Notes: generated by a model from the sequence alone, not told the origin. DNA of 64,000 bases from Antribacter gilvus (GCF_003946865.1 NZ_QXTH01000004.1:353860-417859), one strand, 5' to 3'; counted from the stretch's first letter, positions 41,919 to 51,099 are shown. Translations and numbers: made by a program.

Positions 41919-43439
41919 ATGAGAGCAGAGGTCCGGGCCGTGGTGGTGTGGCTCGTCGCGATCCCGCTGCTTGCCGGGTGGGCGGTGCTGCTCCGCCTGC
42001 GCGGGGAAGCGGTGCTGCTCACGGGCGCCGAGCCGTTCGTGGGGCACTGGTCTTTCGGCGTCGGACTGGGCACCGTGGTGGCCGTCGCGCTCCTCGTCGC
42101 CGTGGTCCGGTTCGGGCCTGACGTGGCAGCCCGCCTGCCCTGGCGAGGGCTGCTCCTCGGGTCGTGGGTCGCCACCACCGCCTGGGCGACGGCCCTCGGC
42201 GCGTCCGTGCGCTGGTCCGACCTCGTCGCGCCCACGACCAGCAGGCACGAGTACCTGCCGGTCGTCCCTCTCGCCGCCGCCGACCCCGCCGCGTTCTGGT
42301 CCGGGTTCACCGGCGACCTCCTCGACTACCCGATCCACGTCAAGGGCCACCCGCCCGGGCTGGTCCTCCTGCTCGCGGGTCTCGACCGGATCGGTCTCGG
42401 CGGTCCCGGCTGGGCCACCGCCCTGTTCGTCCTCGCCGGGGCCGCCGTGGTCCCGGCCGTGCTGATCACCGTCCGGCGGCTCTCGGGCACGGAGGACATC
42501 GCCCGGCGGGCCGCGCCTGCCCTGGTGCTCGCGCCGGCGGCGCTGTGGGTCGCCACCTCGGCGGACGCGTTCTTCGCGGGGGTCCTGGCCTGGGGTGTCG
42601 CGCTTGTGGCGGTGGCCTCCACCTCGCCGCCCGACGACGGCGCCGCGCCCCCCGGCCCCGCAGCCTCAGCGGCCACTGGGGCCGCAGCGGCCGCTCGGGC
42701 TGGGCGGGCGAGCGGGACCGCCACGCGGGTCGGGACGGCCACGCGGGTCGGGAGGGCCGCGCCGGACGGGACTCCAGCGCGGGTCGGGACCGCCACGCGG
42801 GTCGGGACCGCCACGCGGGTCGTGGCCGCCGTCGGCGCCGGGCTGCTGCTCGCTGCCTGCCCGTTCCTGTCGTACGGGCTGCTGCACATGGGCGCGCTCG
42901 CGCTCGTCGTCCCGGTGGTCACGCGCCGCGTGTGGCCGACGGTCGTCGCCGGGCTGGTGGTGGTCGGCGGCGCCGTGGCGGGCGGGCTCGCCGGGTTCTG
43001 GCTCTGGGACGGCATCGCGGCCACCCAGGTGGCCTGGGCTGCGGGGGCCGGCACGGGCCGGCCCTACCTGTACTTCCTGCTGGTCGACCTTGTGGTGCTC
43101 GGCGCGCTGATCGGGCCCGCGGGGATCGGCGGGCTGGCGGGTCTGCGCCGGCTGCCCGTGCCGGTCCGGTGGGTGGTTCTGGTGGCGGCCGGCGCTGCCG
43201 TCGCCGGGGCCCTGATCGGGTTCGAGCGCGGCGAGGTCGAGCGGATCTGGCTGCCGGTCGCCTACTGGGTGACGGTGGCGGCGGCCGCCGTCGTCCCTGG
43301 TGCTGGCCCCGGTGGTGGCCCCGGTGGTGGCGCCGGTGGTGGCGCCGACCCCGCAGCCGGTCGCGCCCGCCGCGGCTGGCTCTGGGCCCAGGGCGGCGCG
43401 GCGATCCTGCTCGAGACCCTGCTGAGGACGCCGTGGTGA
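41919..43439 (+). CDS. Polytopic membrane protein, GT-C glycosyltransferase-like
   Basis: 506 aa from ATG 41919 (CACTGT 7 nt before; possibly leaderless). About nine to eleven helices, with an acidic first loop (RWSD) and a KGHPPGL segment resembling GT-C membrane glycosyltransferases. A loop near residues 265-305 is made of repeated GTATRV units encoded by an 18-bp minisatellite, and another near 465-480 is Gly/Pro-rich. Its stop overlaps the next gene (GTGA), so it is co-translated with the molybdopterin oxidoreductase. Sugar donor and acceptor unknown. Confidence 0.6.
   Translation: MRAEVRAVVVWLVAIPLLAGWAVLLRLRGEAVLLTGAEPFVGHWSFGVGLGTVVAVALLVAVVRFGPDVAARLPWRGLLLGSWVATTAWATALGASVRWSDLVAPTTSRHEYLPVVPLAAADPAAFWSGFTGDLLDYPIHVKGHPPGLVLLLAGLDRIGLGGPGWATALFVLAGAAVVPAVLITVRRLSGTEDIARRAAPALVLAPAALWVATSADAFFAGVLAWGVALVAVASTSPPDDGAAPPGPAASAATGAAAAARAGRASGTATRVGTATRVGRAAPDGTPARVGTATRVGTATRVVAAVGAGLLLAACPFLSYGLLHMGALALVVPVVTRRVWPTVVAGLVVVGGAVAGGLAGFWLWDGIAATQVAWAAGAGTGRPYLYFLLVDLVVLGALIGPAGIGGLAGLRRLPVPVRWVVLVAAGAAVAGALIGFERGEVERIWLPVAYWVTVAAAAVVPGAGPGGGPGGGAGGGADPAAGRARRGWLWAQGGAAILLETLLRTPW
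42717..42826 (+). repeat. 18-bp coding minisatellite
   Basis: Tandem, partly diverged copies of an 18-bp unit close to GGGACCGCCACGCGGGTC, six positions in all, encoding GTATRV-like hexapeptides. The last two copies are almost identical, suggesting recent slippage. Length stays in multiples of 3, so the reading frame is kept. Confidence 0.85.
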
Positions 43440-44674
43440 GCGCGGCCCGCCGGATCCTCGACCGGGTGCCGCGCCCCGAGGACTTCACCTCCGCGGTCCA
43501 CGACGAGCGCGTCGTCGCGCGGGTGGGCGTCTGGTTCGGCGCCGCGATCGTGATCCTGTTCGTGACCGGCCTGGTCTCGCACCTGCACCAGAACCCGGTG
43601 TGGTGGCTCCCCTTCGGCCCGGAGCCGGCCTGGGCCTACCGGGTCACGCAAGGCCTGCACGTCGCGGCCGGGTTCGCCTGCGTGCCACTGCTCCTCGCGA
43701 AGCTCTACGCCGTCTACCCCCGGCTCTTCGTCCGGCCCGTCGTCACCGGGTGGCGGCACGGGCTCGAGCGGGCCTCGGTGGGGCTCCTCGTCGCGGCCAC
43801 CGTGTTCCAGGTGGTCACGGGTGTGCTGAACGTGTTCCAGCTCTACGTGTTCGGCTTCGGGTTCACCCGCGTGCACTACGCCACGTCCTGGATCGTGTTC
43901 GGGGCGGTGCTCGTCCACGTCGGCGTCCAGCTGCCCGCGGTGGTGCGCGGCCTGGCCTCGGGCGGGGACCTCTCGGGGTCCGGCGTTCGGGGAGGCCACG
44001 CTGTGCCCCGAGGCGGCACGGTGCCGCAAGGCGGCGCGGACGACGTCGGGCCGCGGGGGAGCGACGAGGCGCAGACCACGCGGCGCGGGTTCCTCGGAGC
44101 CGTCGCCGTGGCGACGCTCACGCTGACCGCGCTGACGCTCGGCCAGACGTGGCGGCCCCTGCGGCCCGTCGCGCTGCTCGCCCCGCGCGACCCCGAGGCA
44201 GGGCCGCAGGGCCTGGCCGTCAACAAGACCGCGCGGGGCGCGGGCGTGGTCGAGGCGGCCACCGACCCGGGATGGGCGCTCGAGCTCGTGGGGCCGGGCG
44301 GCGCCGTGCGTCTCTCCCGCGACGACCTGCTCGCGCTCGACCAGCACGAGGCCGTCCTGCCCATCGCGTGCGTCGAGGGCTGGAGCGCGACCGCGCGCTG
44401 GGGCGGGGTTCGCGTCCGCGACCTCGCGGCGCTCGCGGGCGGCCGCCCCGACGACCCGGTGCACGTCCAGAGCCTCCAGGCCCGCGGCTCGTACCGGGAG
44501 TCCGACCTGCCGGGCGCGTACGTCGCCCACGAGGACACGCTGCTCGCCCTCCGGCTCGACGGTGAGGACCTCGCACTGGACCACGGGTTCCCTGCACGGA
44601 TCATCGCGCCGAACCGGCCCGGCGTGCTCCAGACGAAGTGGGTCGCGCGGCTCGTGGTCGGGGGTGCGGCGTGA
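43436..44674 (+). CDS. Cytochrome b-type membrane / molybdopterin-dependent oxidoreductase
   Basis: 412 aa from GTG 43436 (GTG 43433 also possible). N-terminal four-helix haem b region (about 25-170), a Gly-rich linker, a fifth helix after TTRRGF, then a sulfite-oxidase-type Moco domain (about 240-405) with the molybdenum-ligating Cys in LPIACVEGWS. Electron transfer from a periplasmic substrate through haem to the quinone pool is expected. GTGA overlaps at both ends tie it to the genes before and after. Confidence 0.82.
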   Translation: MSAARRILDRVPRPEDFTSAVHDERVVARVGVWFGAAIVILFVTGLVSHLHQNPVWWLPFGPEPAWAYRVTQGLHVAAGFACVPLLLAKLYAVYPRLFVRPVVTGWRHGLERASVGLLVAATVFQVVTGVLNVFQLYVFGFGFTRVHYATSWIVFGAVLVHVGVQLPAVVRGLASGGDLSGSGVRGGHAVPRGGTVPQGGADDVGPRGSDEAQTTRRGFLGAVAVATLTLTALTLGQTWRPLRPVALLAPRDPEAGPQGLAVNKTARGAGVVEAATDPGWALELVGPGGAVRLSRDDLLALDQHEAVLPIACVEGWSATARWGGVRVRDLAALAGGRPDDPVHVQSLQARGSYRESDLPGAYVAHEDTLLALRLDGEDLALDHGFPARIIAPNRPGVLQTKWVARLVVGGAA

Positions 44675-44997
44675 ACGGGGGTGAGGTCGCGGGTGGCGGC
44701 GTCCCGGGCTGGGTCCGCGTCACGCTCGTCACGGCCGGTCTGGTCGTGCTCGCGTTCGGCGCCTGGACGGCGCTCACCTGGGTGCCGGCCCGGTGGTGGG
44801 CGCCGTGGGCGCTCTGGCTCGCGGGCGGCGTCGCGGTGCACGACGGCGTCCTCGCCCCCCTGATCGTCGTCCTCGGCTGGGTGGTGCTCGGCCGGGTGCG
44901 GAGCCCCCGCCTCCGGGAGGTTCTGCGCGGGATCGTGCTGGTGCTCGGCACTCTCGCGCTCGTCGCTCTCGTGGCGGTGTGGGCCGGCGCTCGCTGA
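44671..44997 (+). CDS. Three-helix membrane protein of the molybdopterin operon
   Basis: 108 aa from GTG 44671, overlapping the previous stop as GTGA. Hydrophobic helices at about 12-33, 40-68 and 80-103. No domain recognised. Coupling suggests an accessory or anchor subunit for the oxidoreductase. Confidence 0.7.
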   Translation: MNGGEVAGGGVPGWVRVTLVTAGLVVLAFGAWTALTWVPARWWAPWALWLAGGVAVHDGVLAPLIVVLGWVVLGRVRSPRLREVLRGIVLVLGTLALVALVAVWAGAR

Positions 44998-45019
44998 CGG
45001 AGCTGCTCGCTGACTCCCG

Positions 45020-45682
45020 TCAGAGGGGGGCGCGGAGGCAGAGGAGCGTCCGCCCGCCCAGGGTCCACTCCTCCGTCACCGTGAGGCCTTCGCGGGTGGC
45101 GAGCCGGCGCAGCACGCGGGAGCCGGCCCGTGCCCAGGGCATGGGGTGAGAGCGGCGGCCGTCGGCGGCGTGGAGCACGAGAGGACCGGACTCGTCCGCT
45201 TCCGGGTCCGCGTCCGCCTCGACGACGAGCAGCCCGCCGGGCCGCGCGAGCCCCCGGGACCGCGCGAGGAGGCTCTGCGGCGAACCGCCGATGCCGATGT
45301 TCCCGTCCGCGAGCAGCACGGTCCCCCACCGGCCCTCACCGGGGAGCGGGCCCTCGACGGGCCGCCGCAGCGCCACCGCTCCGCGCGCCCGCGCCTGCCG
45401 GACGGCCGCACGGGACACGTCGATCCCCAGCGCGGGGACCCCGCGAGCCGCCAGCGCGGCGGCGAACCGGCCGGGCCCGCAGCCGACGTCGAGCACGGGC
45501 GGCTCGCAGCGCGCCAGCACCGCCTCGTCCACAGGGTCCTGCTCGGCCGTCCACGCGGCGACGTCCACCGGGTGGCTGCGGGACGAGTGCACGGCGAGCA
45601 CCGGCAGCCCCGCCAGCGCAGCCTCGAAGAGCACGAGCGGGTTGACCGGCCCGGGCTCCCGGGCGGAGGGCACGGCGGTCAC
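45020..45682 (-). CDS. SAM-dependent methyltransferase
   Basis: 220 aa. Motif I VLDVGCGPGRFA (about 63-74), motif II-like GIDVS, and a short C-terminal sheet. The ATG overlaps the stop of the GT2-DUF2064 gene as ATGA, so the two are made together; the methyl acceptor may be the glycoconjugate made by that enzyme. Convergent with the membrane gene. Confidence 0.8.
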   Translation of the reverse strand: MTAVPSAREPGPVNPLVLFEAALAGLPVLAVHSSRSHPVDVAAWTAEQDPVDEAVLARCEPPVLDVGCGPGRFAAALAARGVPALGIDVSRAAVRQARARGAVALRRPVEGPLPGEGRWGTVLLADGNIGIGGSPQSLLARSRGLARPGGLLVVEADADPEADESGPLVLHAADGRRSHPMPWARAGSRVLRRLATREGLTVTEEWTLGGRTLLCLRAPL

Positions 45683-47121
45683 GCGCGACCACCAGGTCGG
45701 CGGACGGGGGGTCGATGTGCGCGCGAGACTGCTTCCAGGTCGCTCTCCGGCCGCTGAGACGCGCCTGGAAGCAGTCTCGCGCGTTCACGTCCCGCGACCT
45801 GGGCCCAGGCCTCCGCGAAGCGGGACCCGGGGACGAGCGCCGCGACGTCGGCTGCGTCCTCCACGGTGTCGACGTCGCGCAACGGCGGCAGGATGCGGAC
45901 CCGTAGCCCGGCGTCGTGCAGGCGGGCGAGCTGGGCGTCCCCGGTCCCCGGGGTCGACATCGGCACCCCGTGGAAGAGCGTGGCGTCAGGAGTGCGGAGG
46001 CCGACGCACCAGTAGCCGCCGTCGGGCGTACGACCCAGGACGGCGTCGTGGCCCGCGAAGTCGATGGCACGCAGCGCCGGCCCGAGCTGCGGCGTGTCCA
46101 TCCCGACCAGCACCGCCGGCCCGGGGAAGCCGCCCGACCCGAGCGCGTCGTCGAACGCCGCGGCGATCCTGCGGTCCAGCCCGCCCGGCACCTGCGGCAG
46201 CACCGCGAACCCCTCCGGCAGCCAGGGTCCGGCGGAACCGTCCAGCACCAGGACCCGGCGCTCGGGGGCGGCCTCGGCGACGGCATCGAGCGTGTCGGTG
46301 AGCGCGGCCCGGGCCAGGTCGGCCGCCTCGTCGGCCGTCAGTGCGCCGACCAGCCGCGTCTTGACCCGCCCCGGCATCGGCTCCTTGGCCAGCACGAGGA
46401 CGGTCCGGGCGGGCTCGACGGGTCCCTCGTGACCGATCACGCCGGGCTTGGGCAGGGCCCGGGGCGCCGCCAGCACCGTCGACATGTCCCGGACCGCCCG
46501 CCACGCGCCGAGCGGCGTCCCGGTGACCTTCGACCGCCCCTGCCGGCGGTAGTACGGGACGTCCACCTCGGCGACGAGCCACCCGCGGTCGGCGGCGGCG
46601 ACCAGAGTCTCCAGGGGGTAGCCGCTCCGCCGGTCGCGCAGGCCGAGACCGAGGAGAGCCTCCCGGCGGCCGGCACGCATCGGGCCGAGGTCGCGGATCT
46701 TCAGGCCCGTGCGACGGCGCACCCGGCGGGCGAGCTCCACGTTCGCGAGCCGCAGGTGCCACGGCCAGGCGCCGGGCTCGGGACGGCGCCGGCCGAGCAC
46801 GAGGTCCGCCTCCCCGCTGACCACCGGCCCGGTGACGAGGGGCAGGTCGAGGGGGTCGAGGGTGGCGTCGGCGTCACAGAACGCGACCACGTCCGCCGTC
46901 GCCGCCTCGAGTCCCGCGGCGCACGCCGCCCCGTACCCGCGCCGTGCCTCCCGCACCACGAGCGCCCCGTGGGCGGCGGCGACCTCGGGCGACCCGTCGG
47001 TGGACCCGTTGTCCACCACGACCGCGCGCATCCCGGGCGGCAGGCGCGGCAGCAGCCACGCGAGCCCGTCAGCCTCGTCGAGGCACGGCAGGATCACGTC
47101 CACGAGCGCGCGGTCAGGCAT
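45679..47121 (-). CDS. GT2 glycosyltransferase fused to DUF2064 domain
   Basis: 480 aa. N-terminal GT2 domain (about 1-230) with ILPCLDEADGL, VDNGSTDGS and the DADATLDP (DxD) metal site; C-terminal DUF2064/TIGR04282 nucleotidyl or glycosyltransferase domain (about 238-440) with LAKEPMPGRVKTRL, GMDTPQL and RTPDGGYWCVGL. The two are separate genes in many bacteria. The last ~30 residues come from a 20-bp-arm palindrome (45720-45783). The ATG is 6 nt after TAGCGT (leaderless). Likely transfers a sugar in a cell-surface or lipid-linked pathway. Confidence 0.85.
   Translation of the reverse strand: MPDRALVDVILPCLDEADGLAWLLPRLPPGMRAVVVDNGSTDGSPEVAAAHGALVVREARRGYGAACAAGLEAATADVVAFCDADATLDPLDLPLVTGPVVSGEADLVLGRRRPEPGAWPWHLRLANVELARRVRRRTGLKIRDLGPMRAGRREALLGLGLRDRRSGYPLETLVAAADRGWLVAEVDVPYYRRQGRSKVTGTPLGAWRAVRDMSTVLAAPRALPKPGVIGHEGPVEPARTVLVLAKEPMPGRVKTRLVGALTADEAADLARAALTDTLDAVAEAAPERRVLVLDGSAGPWLPEGFAVLPQVPGGLDRRIAAAFDDALGSGGFPGPAVLVGMDTPQLGPALRAIDFAGHDAVLGRTPDGGYWCVGLRTPDATLFHGVPMSTPGTGDAQLARLHDAGLRVRILPPLRDVDTVEDAADVAALVPGSRFAEAWAQVAGRERARLLPGASQRPESDLEAVSRAHRPPVRRPGGRA
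45720..45783. repeat. Palindrome at the 3' end of the GT2-DUF2064 gene
   Basis: Two perfect 20-nt arms (45720-45739 and 45764-45783, CGCGCGAGACTGCTTCCAGG and complement) around a 24-nt centre. Partial similarity continues a few bases outwards. It encodes the C-terminal tail after the natural DUF2064 end. Confidence 0.9.
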
Positions 47122-47251
47122 GCTTCGACGCTACGGATTCCGGCGCCCGCTCGACACAGGGGCGCACCTGACGGCTCCCTGACGGCACCGGCCGCGAGCC
47201 CCGATCACGCGGCGGGCGAGGTCCCCCTCGTCGCCGCACTAGGGTGCAGAC

Positions 47252-48031
47252 ATGACCACGAAGGTTCTCGTCGTGGACGACGACGTCCTGGTCGCCACGA
47301 GCGTCGCAGCGCACCTGTCGGCGTCCGGCCACGAGGCGCGGGCCGCCACCGACGCGGCCGAGGCCGACCGCACCTGGCGCGACTGGGTGCCCGACGCCGT
47401 CGTGCTCGACGTACGCCTGCCCGGCGGCTCCGGCCTGGAGATGCTCGCGCGGCACCGCCGCGAGGGTGACGCGACACCCGTGGTGCTGCTGTCCGGGCTC
47501 GGCTCGGTGGACGACCGGATCCTCGGCCTGGAGACCGGTGCCGACGACTACGTCACCAAGCCCTTCGACGCCCGCGAGCTCGTGCTGCGGGTCGAGGCCC
47601 TGCTGCGGCGCGGCACGTTCGACGTGGAGCCACCGCCCACCCGCCTGGACCTGGGCGAGCTCGTGGTCGACGGCGCCGCCCGTACCGCCACGTACCGCGG
47701 CCGCACGGTGGAGCTCACCCCCCGCGAGTTCGCGCTCCTGCACTTCCTCGCCCTGCAGCCCGGCCGACCGTTCAGCCGCGGCGAGCTGCTGCGCCGGGTC
47801 TGGGGCTGGAGCTTCGGCGACGACTCGACCGTGATGGTGCACGTGCGCCGCCTGCGCCGGAAGCTCGAGGACGACCCCGCGGACCCCCGGCTCGTCGTCA
47901 ACCTGCGCGGTGCGGGCTACGCCCTGGTCCTCCCGGCCGGGGCCACGGCAACCCCCACCCCGGCCGCCACCACCCGGCCCCCGGTCACCACCCCGGCCAC
48001 CTCCGCGCACCGGACGGGGGACCCCTCGTGA
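47252..48031 (+). CDS. OmpR-family response regulator
   Basis: 259 aa. Receiver domain (about 1-115) with DDD acidic pocket, phospho-acceptor Asp in LDVRLPGG, and KPFD lysine; winged-helix DNA-binding domain (about 130-230); Thr/Pro/Ala-rich tail. The ATG is 6 nt after TAGGGT (47240-47245). The stop overlaps the kinase gene start (GTGA). Confidence 0.93.
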   Translation: MTTKVLVVDDDVLVATSVAAHLSASGHEARAATDAAEADRTWRDWVPDAVVLDVRLPGGSGLEMLARHRREGDATPVVLLSGLGSVDDRILGLETGADDYVTKPFDARELVLRVEALLRRGTFDVEPPPTRLDLGELVVDGAARTATYRGRTVELTPREFALLHFLALQPGRPFSRGELLRRVWGWSFGDDSTVMVHVRRLRRKLEDDPADPRLVVNLRGAGYALVLPAGATATPTPAATTRPPVTTPATSAHRTGDPS

Positions 48032-49140
48032 CCGACGTCCAGTTCATGGTCCTCGTGACGGCCGCCTGCGCCGTCGCGGTGGGCCTCGTAGGGTTCGTCG
48101 CGGTGCGCTGGGCGCGCCGCGTCTCGCTCGTCCTCGCCCTCGTGCTGGCGGCGCTCGTCCCGTTCGCGGCGGTGGTGGCGGCGCTCGCGGTGAACGTGTC
48201 GGCGATGTTCCTCTCCCCGCACGACGCCTTCGTGGTGCGCCTGGTGCTCGGTACGGCGTCGGTCCTGGCGGTCGCCCTGGCGCTGGCGCTCGGCCGCACG
48301 GTCGCGCGCGAGGTCCAGCTCCTGGTGGACGGTGCGCGCAGGCTGGCCCAGGGTTCGGAGGCGCCCGCTCCGACGTCGGCCCCCGCCACCGCCGAGCTCG
48401 CGCAGGTCGTGGCCGAGCTGGAGACCACGCGGGAGCGGCTGGCGCAGGCCCGGGACGCCGAGCGGCGCGCGCAGGACGCTCGCCGGGAGATCGTCGGGTT
48501 CGTGAGCCACGACCTGCTCTCGCCGCTGGCGGGGATCCGGGCGGCGACGGACGGCCTGCGGGCCGGGGTCTTCGACGAGCCCACCACGGCCCTGGACGGG
48601 ATCGCGGCAGCGGTGGACCGGATGTCGCGCATGATCGCGGACCTCGGCGAGCTCTCCCGCTCGGACGCCCCGCCCGTGCGTCCTGAGGCCCGGCGGGTCG
48701 ACGTCGGCGACGTGCTCCGCGGAGTCCTCGCCCACGCGACCCCGGCCGCGGCTGAGAGCGGTGTGACCGTGGAGGCGCGGATCGAGGACGAGGTCACCGT
48801 CCAGGGCGACCCCGGCGAGCTCGGCCGGGTGCTGGACAACCTGGTCTCGAACGCGATCCGGTCCAGCGGCCGCGGCGGCTGGGTCCTGGTGGGTGTCGCC
48901 CGGGCCGACGGCGCCGCGCGTGTCACCGTGCAGGACACCTGCGGCGGCATCCCCGACGAGGACGTGCCGCACCTGTTCCGCCCCGGCTACCAGGGCGCGG
49001 GCGCGCGCGCCGCGCCGGGCGAGGCCGGTCTCGGCCTGGCGTACGTGGACCGGGTCGTGGACGAGCACGGGGGCCGCGTGGCCGTGTCGAGCACGGACGG
49101 CGGCTGCAACGTGGAGGTCCGGCTCCCCGTCACGGAGTAG
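48028..49140 (+). CDS. Sensor histidine kinase
   Basis: 370 aa from GTG 48028. Two membrane helices (about 7-27 and 35-95, with a short external loop), HAMP-like linker, HisKA with FVSHDLLSPLAG (His near 160), and an HATPase domain with an N box (NLVSNAIR), DTCGGI and GLGLA. Pairs with the preceding regulator. Its small sensor region suggests membrane- or redox-related input. Convergent with the epimerase, 11-bp overlap. Confidence 0.92.
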   Translation: MTDVQFMVLVTAACAVAVGLVGFVAVRWARRVSLVLALVLAALVPFAAVVAALAVNVSAMFLSPHDAFVVRLVLGTASVLAVALALALGRTVAREVQLLVDGARRLAQGSEAPAPTSAPATAELAQVVAELETTRERLAQARDAERRAQDARREIVGFVSHDLLSPLAGIRAATDGLRAGVFDEPTTALDGIAAAVDRMSRMIADLGELSRSDAPPVRPEARRVDVGDVLRGVLAHATPAAAESGVTVEARIEDEVTVQGDPGELGRVLDNLVSNAIRSSGRGGWVLVGVARADGAARVTVQDTCGGIPDEDVPHLFRPGYQGAGARAAPGEAGLGLAYVDRVVDEHGGRVAVSSTDGGCNVEVRLPVTE

Positions 49141-50185
49141 CCGCGCCGAGCGTCGCCAGGCCCTCCCGCAGTCCCACGCGGGCTCGCCAGCCCAGCGCGG
49201 CGGCCGCGGCGGCGCTCGACGCGGTCACGTGCCGCACGTCGCCGAGCCGGAACTGCCCGGTCACCACGGGCTCCGGCCCGTCGAGCAGCCCGGACGTCAC
49301 CCGCGCCATCTCGCCCACCGTCGTCACCACGCCGGAGCCGACGTTGAGCGGGGTCACCACCCCCGCACCCAGGGGCCGCTCCACGGCGGCACGGATCGCG
49401 TCCGCGACATCGGACACGTGCACGAAGTCCCGCCGCTGCTGCCCGTCCTCGAACACCCGCGGCGCCTCTCCGCGCAGCACAGCCGACCGGAACAGCGCCG
49501 CCACCCCCGCGTACGGGGTGTCGCGCGGCATGCCGGGACCGTAGACGTTGTGGAAGCGCAGGGCCGTGGCCGTCGCGCCGGTCTCCCGCGCCCACGCGGC
49601 GAGCAGCGCCTCGCCGTGCGCCTTCGTCGCCGCGTACACGTTGCGCGGGTCGAGCGGGGCGTCCTCGCCGACCAGCCCTGGCTCCAGCGGCGCCCCGCAC
49701 ACCGGGCAGGGCGGCTCGAACCGCCCGGCCGCGAGATCCTCCGCCCGGCGCGGGGGCGGCGCCACGCGCCCGTGCTCCGGGCAGTCGTACCGGCCCTCGC
49801 CGTAGACCACCATCGAGCTCGCGTACACGACGTGCCCCACCCGCCCGGCCGCGGCCTGCAGCAGCACCGCCGTCCCCAGGTCGTTCGACGAGACGTAGTC
49901 CGCCAGGTCGCCCAGGTCCACGCCGAGCCCCACCTTCGCCGCCAGGTGCACGACGACGTCGCAGCCGGCCAGGGCGGCGGCCGTCGCCTCGGCGTCGCGC
50001 ACGTCCGCGACGACCAGGCCCGCGGGGTGCACCCGGGCGAGGAGACGGCGTCGGGCGCCCTCGACGTCGGAGTGCACGTCCTCGCGGAGCGAGTCCAGGA
50101 CGACCACCTCGTGGCCCGCCCCGGTGAGGGCCGCGAGGGCCGCCGTGCCGATGAAACCGGCGCCGCCGGTGAGCAGGATGCGCAT
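49130..50185 (-). CDS. NAD-dependent nucleotide-sugar epimerase/dehydratase
   Basis: 351 aa from ATG 50185. Extended SDR with GGAGFIG, HLAAKVG, catalytic Thr/Ser, and YAATK. An insert near 150-190 contains DCPEHG and CPVCG cysteine pairs, as in some dTDP-rhamnose 4-epimerase-like proteins, and may bind zinc. Supplies an activated sugar, likely for the neighbouring glycosyltransferase. Confidence 0.85.
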   Translation of the reverse strand: MRILLTGGAGFIGTAALAALTGAGHEVVVLDSLREDVHSDVEGARRRLLARVHPAGLVVADVRDAEATAAALAGCDVVVHLAAKVGLGVDLGDLADYVSSNDLGTAVLLQAAAGRVGHVVYASSMVVYGEGRYDCPEHGRVAPPPRRAEDLAAGRFEPPCPVCGAPLEPGLVGEDAPLDPRNVYAATKAHGEALLAAWARETGATATALRFHNVYGPGMPRDTPYAGVAALFRSAVLRGEAPRVFEDGQQRRDFVHVSDVADAIRAAVERPLGAGVVTPLNVGSGVVTTVGEMARVTSGLLDGPEPVVTGQFRLGDVRHVTASSAAAAAALGWRARVGLREGLATLGAATP

Positions 50186-50298
50186 GCCCCCAGCATCGCC
50201 GGACCGGCCCGCCCGTGGCGGGCGGCGCACCTGACCGGTGCCTGACGGTGCGGGCGCGCCATTCCCGCCACCCCTCTGGTCTCGCTACCGTGCGGACC

Positions 50299-51099
50299 AT
50301 GAGCGAACCCATCGGGATCATCGGCGGCTCCGGCATGTACCGCCTGCTGGCGGACACGGAGGCCGTGCCGGTCGAGACGCCGTACGGACCGCCGTCGGAG
50401 GCGCCGGCCCGGGGCATCCTCGGCGGGCGCGAGGTCGTGTTCGTCCCCCGGCACGGGGCCGACCACAGGTTCCCGCCCCACCGCGTCCCGTCCCGCGCCA
50501 ACCTCTGGGCGCTCCGTGCGCTCGGCGTGCGGCAGGTGGTGACCACGTGCGCCGTCGGCGGGCTCGTGCCCGAGGTGCCGGCCGGGACCCTCGTGCTCCC
50601 CGACCAGGTGATCGACCGGACCTGGGGGCGCGAGCACACCTACTACGACGCGCTCGGCCCGGTGGTCCACGTCCCGTTCGCCGAACCGTTCTGCCCGCGC
50701 GGACGGGCTGTGGCGCTCGCCGCGGCGCAGGCCGGGGAGCTGCCCGTCGCCGACCGCGGCACCATGGTGGTCGTCCAGGGGCCGCGGTTCTCGTCGCGCG
50801 CAGAGTCGGTCCGCAACGCCCGCGACGGCGGCACCATCGTCAACATGACCGCCATGCCCGAGACGGCCCTCGCACGCGAGCTCGCCCTCTGCTGCACCAC
50901 GCTCGCGCTGGTCACCGACGCGGACGCCGGCGTCGAGGGCGGCGAGCACGTCACCCAGGAGGCCGTCTTCGCCGCCTACGCGCGGAACATGGCGGCGGTC
51001 GCCGGCATCGTCGAGGCCACGGTGGCGGCGCTGCCCGACGACGATTGCGCCTGCCGCCACGCCCTCGACGGCCTCGCCCTCCCCGTCGAGCTGCCTTAG
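50299..51099 (+). CDS. S-methyl-5'-thioadenosine/purine nucleoside phosphorylase
   Basis: 266 aa from ATG 50299, 7 nt after TACCGT (leaderless). PNP/MTAP class 2: IGIIGGSGMY, PRHGADH, ANLWALR, and VNMTAMPE. Salvages methylthioadenosine or a purine nucleoside by phosphorolysis. The C-terminus has a CACRH stretch. Confidence 0.9.
   Translation: MSEPIGIIGGSGMYRLLADTEAVPVETPYGPPSEAPARGILGGREVVFVPRHGADHRFPPHRVPSRANLWALRALGVRQVVTTCAVGGLVPEVPAGTLVLPDQVIDRTWGREHTYYDALGPVVHVPFAEPFCPRGRAVALAAAQAGELPVADRGTMVVVQGPRFSSRAESVRNARDGGTIVNMTAMPETALARELALCCTTLALVTDADAGVEGGEHVTQEAVFAAYARNMAAVAGIVEATVAALPDDDCACRHALDGLALPVELP

Noticed and set aside
42717..42826. Repeated units that might be taken for a CRISPR array
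   Set aside because: The units are directly adjacent without spacers, 18 bp long, in frame, and inside a membrane protein gene.
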